Assembly (NCBI RefSeq): GCF_937960835.1
Contig: NZ_CALGPC010000006.1
Span: 124,001 to 188,000 of the forward strand
Direction of reading: 5' to 3'
DNA length: 64,000 nucleotides
Source: an uncultured Ferrovibrio sp.
GTDB lineage: Bacteria; Pseudomonadota; Alphaproteobacteria; Ferrovibrionales; Ferrovibrionaceae
Under the pieces are notes generated by a model. It was not told the origin of the DNA, did not search any database, and worked only from the letters and a program-made list of their open reading frames with translations. Below are positions 63,241 to 64,000 of this stretch, in pieces; the first letter of the stretch is position 1, and each line of letters begins with the position of its first letter. A program made the position numbers and the translations under genes.

Positions 63241-64000
63241 GCGGCCACGCCTTTTCTCATCCTTCCATCGCCACACTTCGCGCGTCCCGCCTGGGCCGAC
63301 TTGATGCCCCATGTACTTTATATGTTCTCAAAGATTCAGGGAAGCAGCCATGGACGGACCTCAGGACAGGGCGGCCGGGGCGACGCCGCATGCGGAGCCA
63401 AGGCCAGGCCGAAGCGGTTCCCCAAGCATGAAGCGACGTTCCCCAAGCATATCGACTAAAAAAACGCGCCATCCAGATGCTGGCCGGGGGACAGATGCCG
63501 GCAGCGGTTGCGAAGGCTTGGGGATTCCGGATGAGCTGCTCTGACGCCTTCTTTAAACCGGCAAGCATTTCCGCATCCTGACGTCCTGATCTGTCAGGCA
63601 GCACGCGCTGGCGCCTGCTGCAGATAGCATTGCGCGTGGACGAGGCTGCGCTTCAAAAAAAACTGGCGTGGCGGCCGGATAAACGCTCCGGCGGAATGCG
63701 CGGAAAGCGGCGGGAAGAAAAATGGATGAAAATGGATCGAAATGGACTGAACGGTCACGAATGGACTGAAACGAATTCAGATGGGTCCAGACGGACATCA
63801 ATGAGCGAAATCGATCACCGGCGGATGAAACGGCTCGCAGCGGTCACAAACGGAATGCGGTGATCGAAAACGGATTAACCCGAACGGCTAGCCGCCGTGG
63901 CAACAGCTTGGTCACGGGTATTGACCGATCCGCTGTGGAATCATGCGTCATGTCACATCTTTATCCTGTCTGCATTTACTCTTGTCACAGCGCTCTATGT
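63241..64000. other. Terminal gene-poor region with degenerate tandem 10-mers
   Basis: 760 bp without a gene I can support. Near 63470-63530 one frame reads RAIQMLAGGQMPAAVAKAWGF, resembling the HTH of resolvases or transposases, possibly a remnant. At about 63717-63772 a roughly 10-base unit of the type AAATGGATGA / AAATGGACTG recurs four to five times. The rest is unremarkable. Confidence 0.45.

Noticed and set aside
63311..63544. 77-aa plus-strand frame after the DUF938 gene
   Set aside because: The sequence is low-complexity with no homology I recognise; only a possible HTH fragment in another frame.

Overview
The window is GC-rich, single-chromosome-type sequence with tightly packed operons. 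Its gene content (LivFGM, DUF1127, FUSC, a Caulobacter-type sugar SDR, TauD/NitT-type sulfur genes) points to an alphaproteobacterium, probably a metabolically versatile soil or water organism. This placement is inference from gene families; no rRNA marker is present.

Layout. (1) 1-10347: a plus-strand catabolic operon. The end of livM, livG and livF (branched-chain-type ABC uptake) is followed, mostly with ATGA overlaps, by an aconitase/LeuC-like and LeuD-like hydro-lyase pair, an isocitrate lyase/PEP mutase-family lyase, the hydantoinase/oxoprolinase B and A subunits, an isochorismatase-fold hydrolase and a FAD dehydrogenase. I infer import and stepwise breakdown of a cyclic imide/lactam or related substituted C4-dicarboxylate. 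(2) 10412-13884: two orphan MetQ-type binding proteins and a PaaK-like acyl-CoA ligase. (3) 13907-19579: a minus-strand operon for a polyamine-type ABC transporter with a GNAT and an Asp/Glu/hydantoin racemase-family protein. (4) 19978-32546: a LysR regulator and a large sulfur-scavenging island (two TauD-type dioxygenases, two NitT/TauT binding proteins with ATPase and permease, a complete sulfate/thiosulfate transporter, an FAD/NAD(P) protein). (5) 32565-33828: a DadA-type oxidoreductase interrupted by a one-base homopolymer frameshift.

(6) 34236-51149: a complete type I-C CRISPR-Cas locus. An array of 82 identical 32-bp repeats (81 spacers) is separated from a minus-strand cas3-cas5-cas8c-cas7-cas4-cas1-cas2 operon by a decayed IS1595-type element and an apparently intact IS630-type element. 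Upstream of cas3 lie IS3 debris and a tRNA-Gly(TCC). The array holds an internal two-spacer duplication and two spacers that share a 20-nt half covering the same predicted phage start codon.

(7) 51232-63240: ordinary chromosomal genes: ArsR- and MarR-type regulators, a hotdog thioesterase, acetyl-CoA synthetase with a clear terminator, a FUSC membrane protein, a 55-aa membrane protein, a D-xylose dehydrogenase-like SDR, two GNATs, a TRIC/UPF0126 membrane protein, a TauE/SafE exporter and a DUF938 methyltransferase. The last 760 bp hold no gene I can support.

The strongest points for follow-up are the predicted imide/alkylmaleate operon with its active-site anomaly (catalytic Cys replaced by Gly in the isochorismatase-like enzyme), and the spacer architecture and IS disruption of the CRISPR locus.
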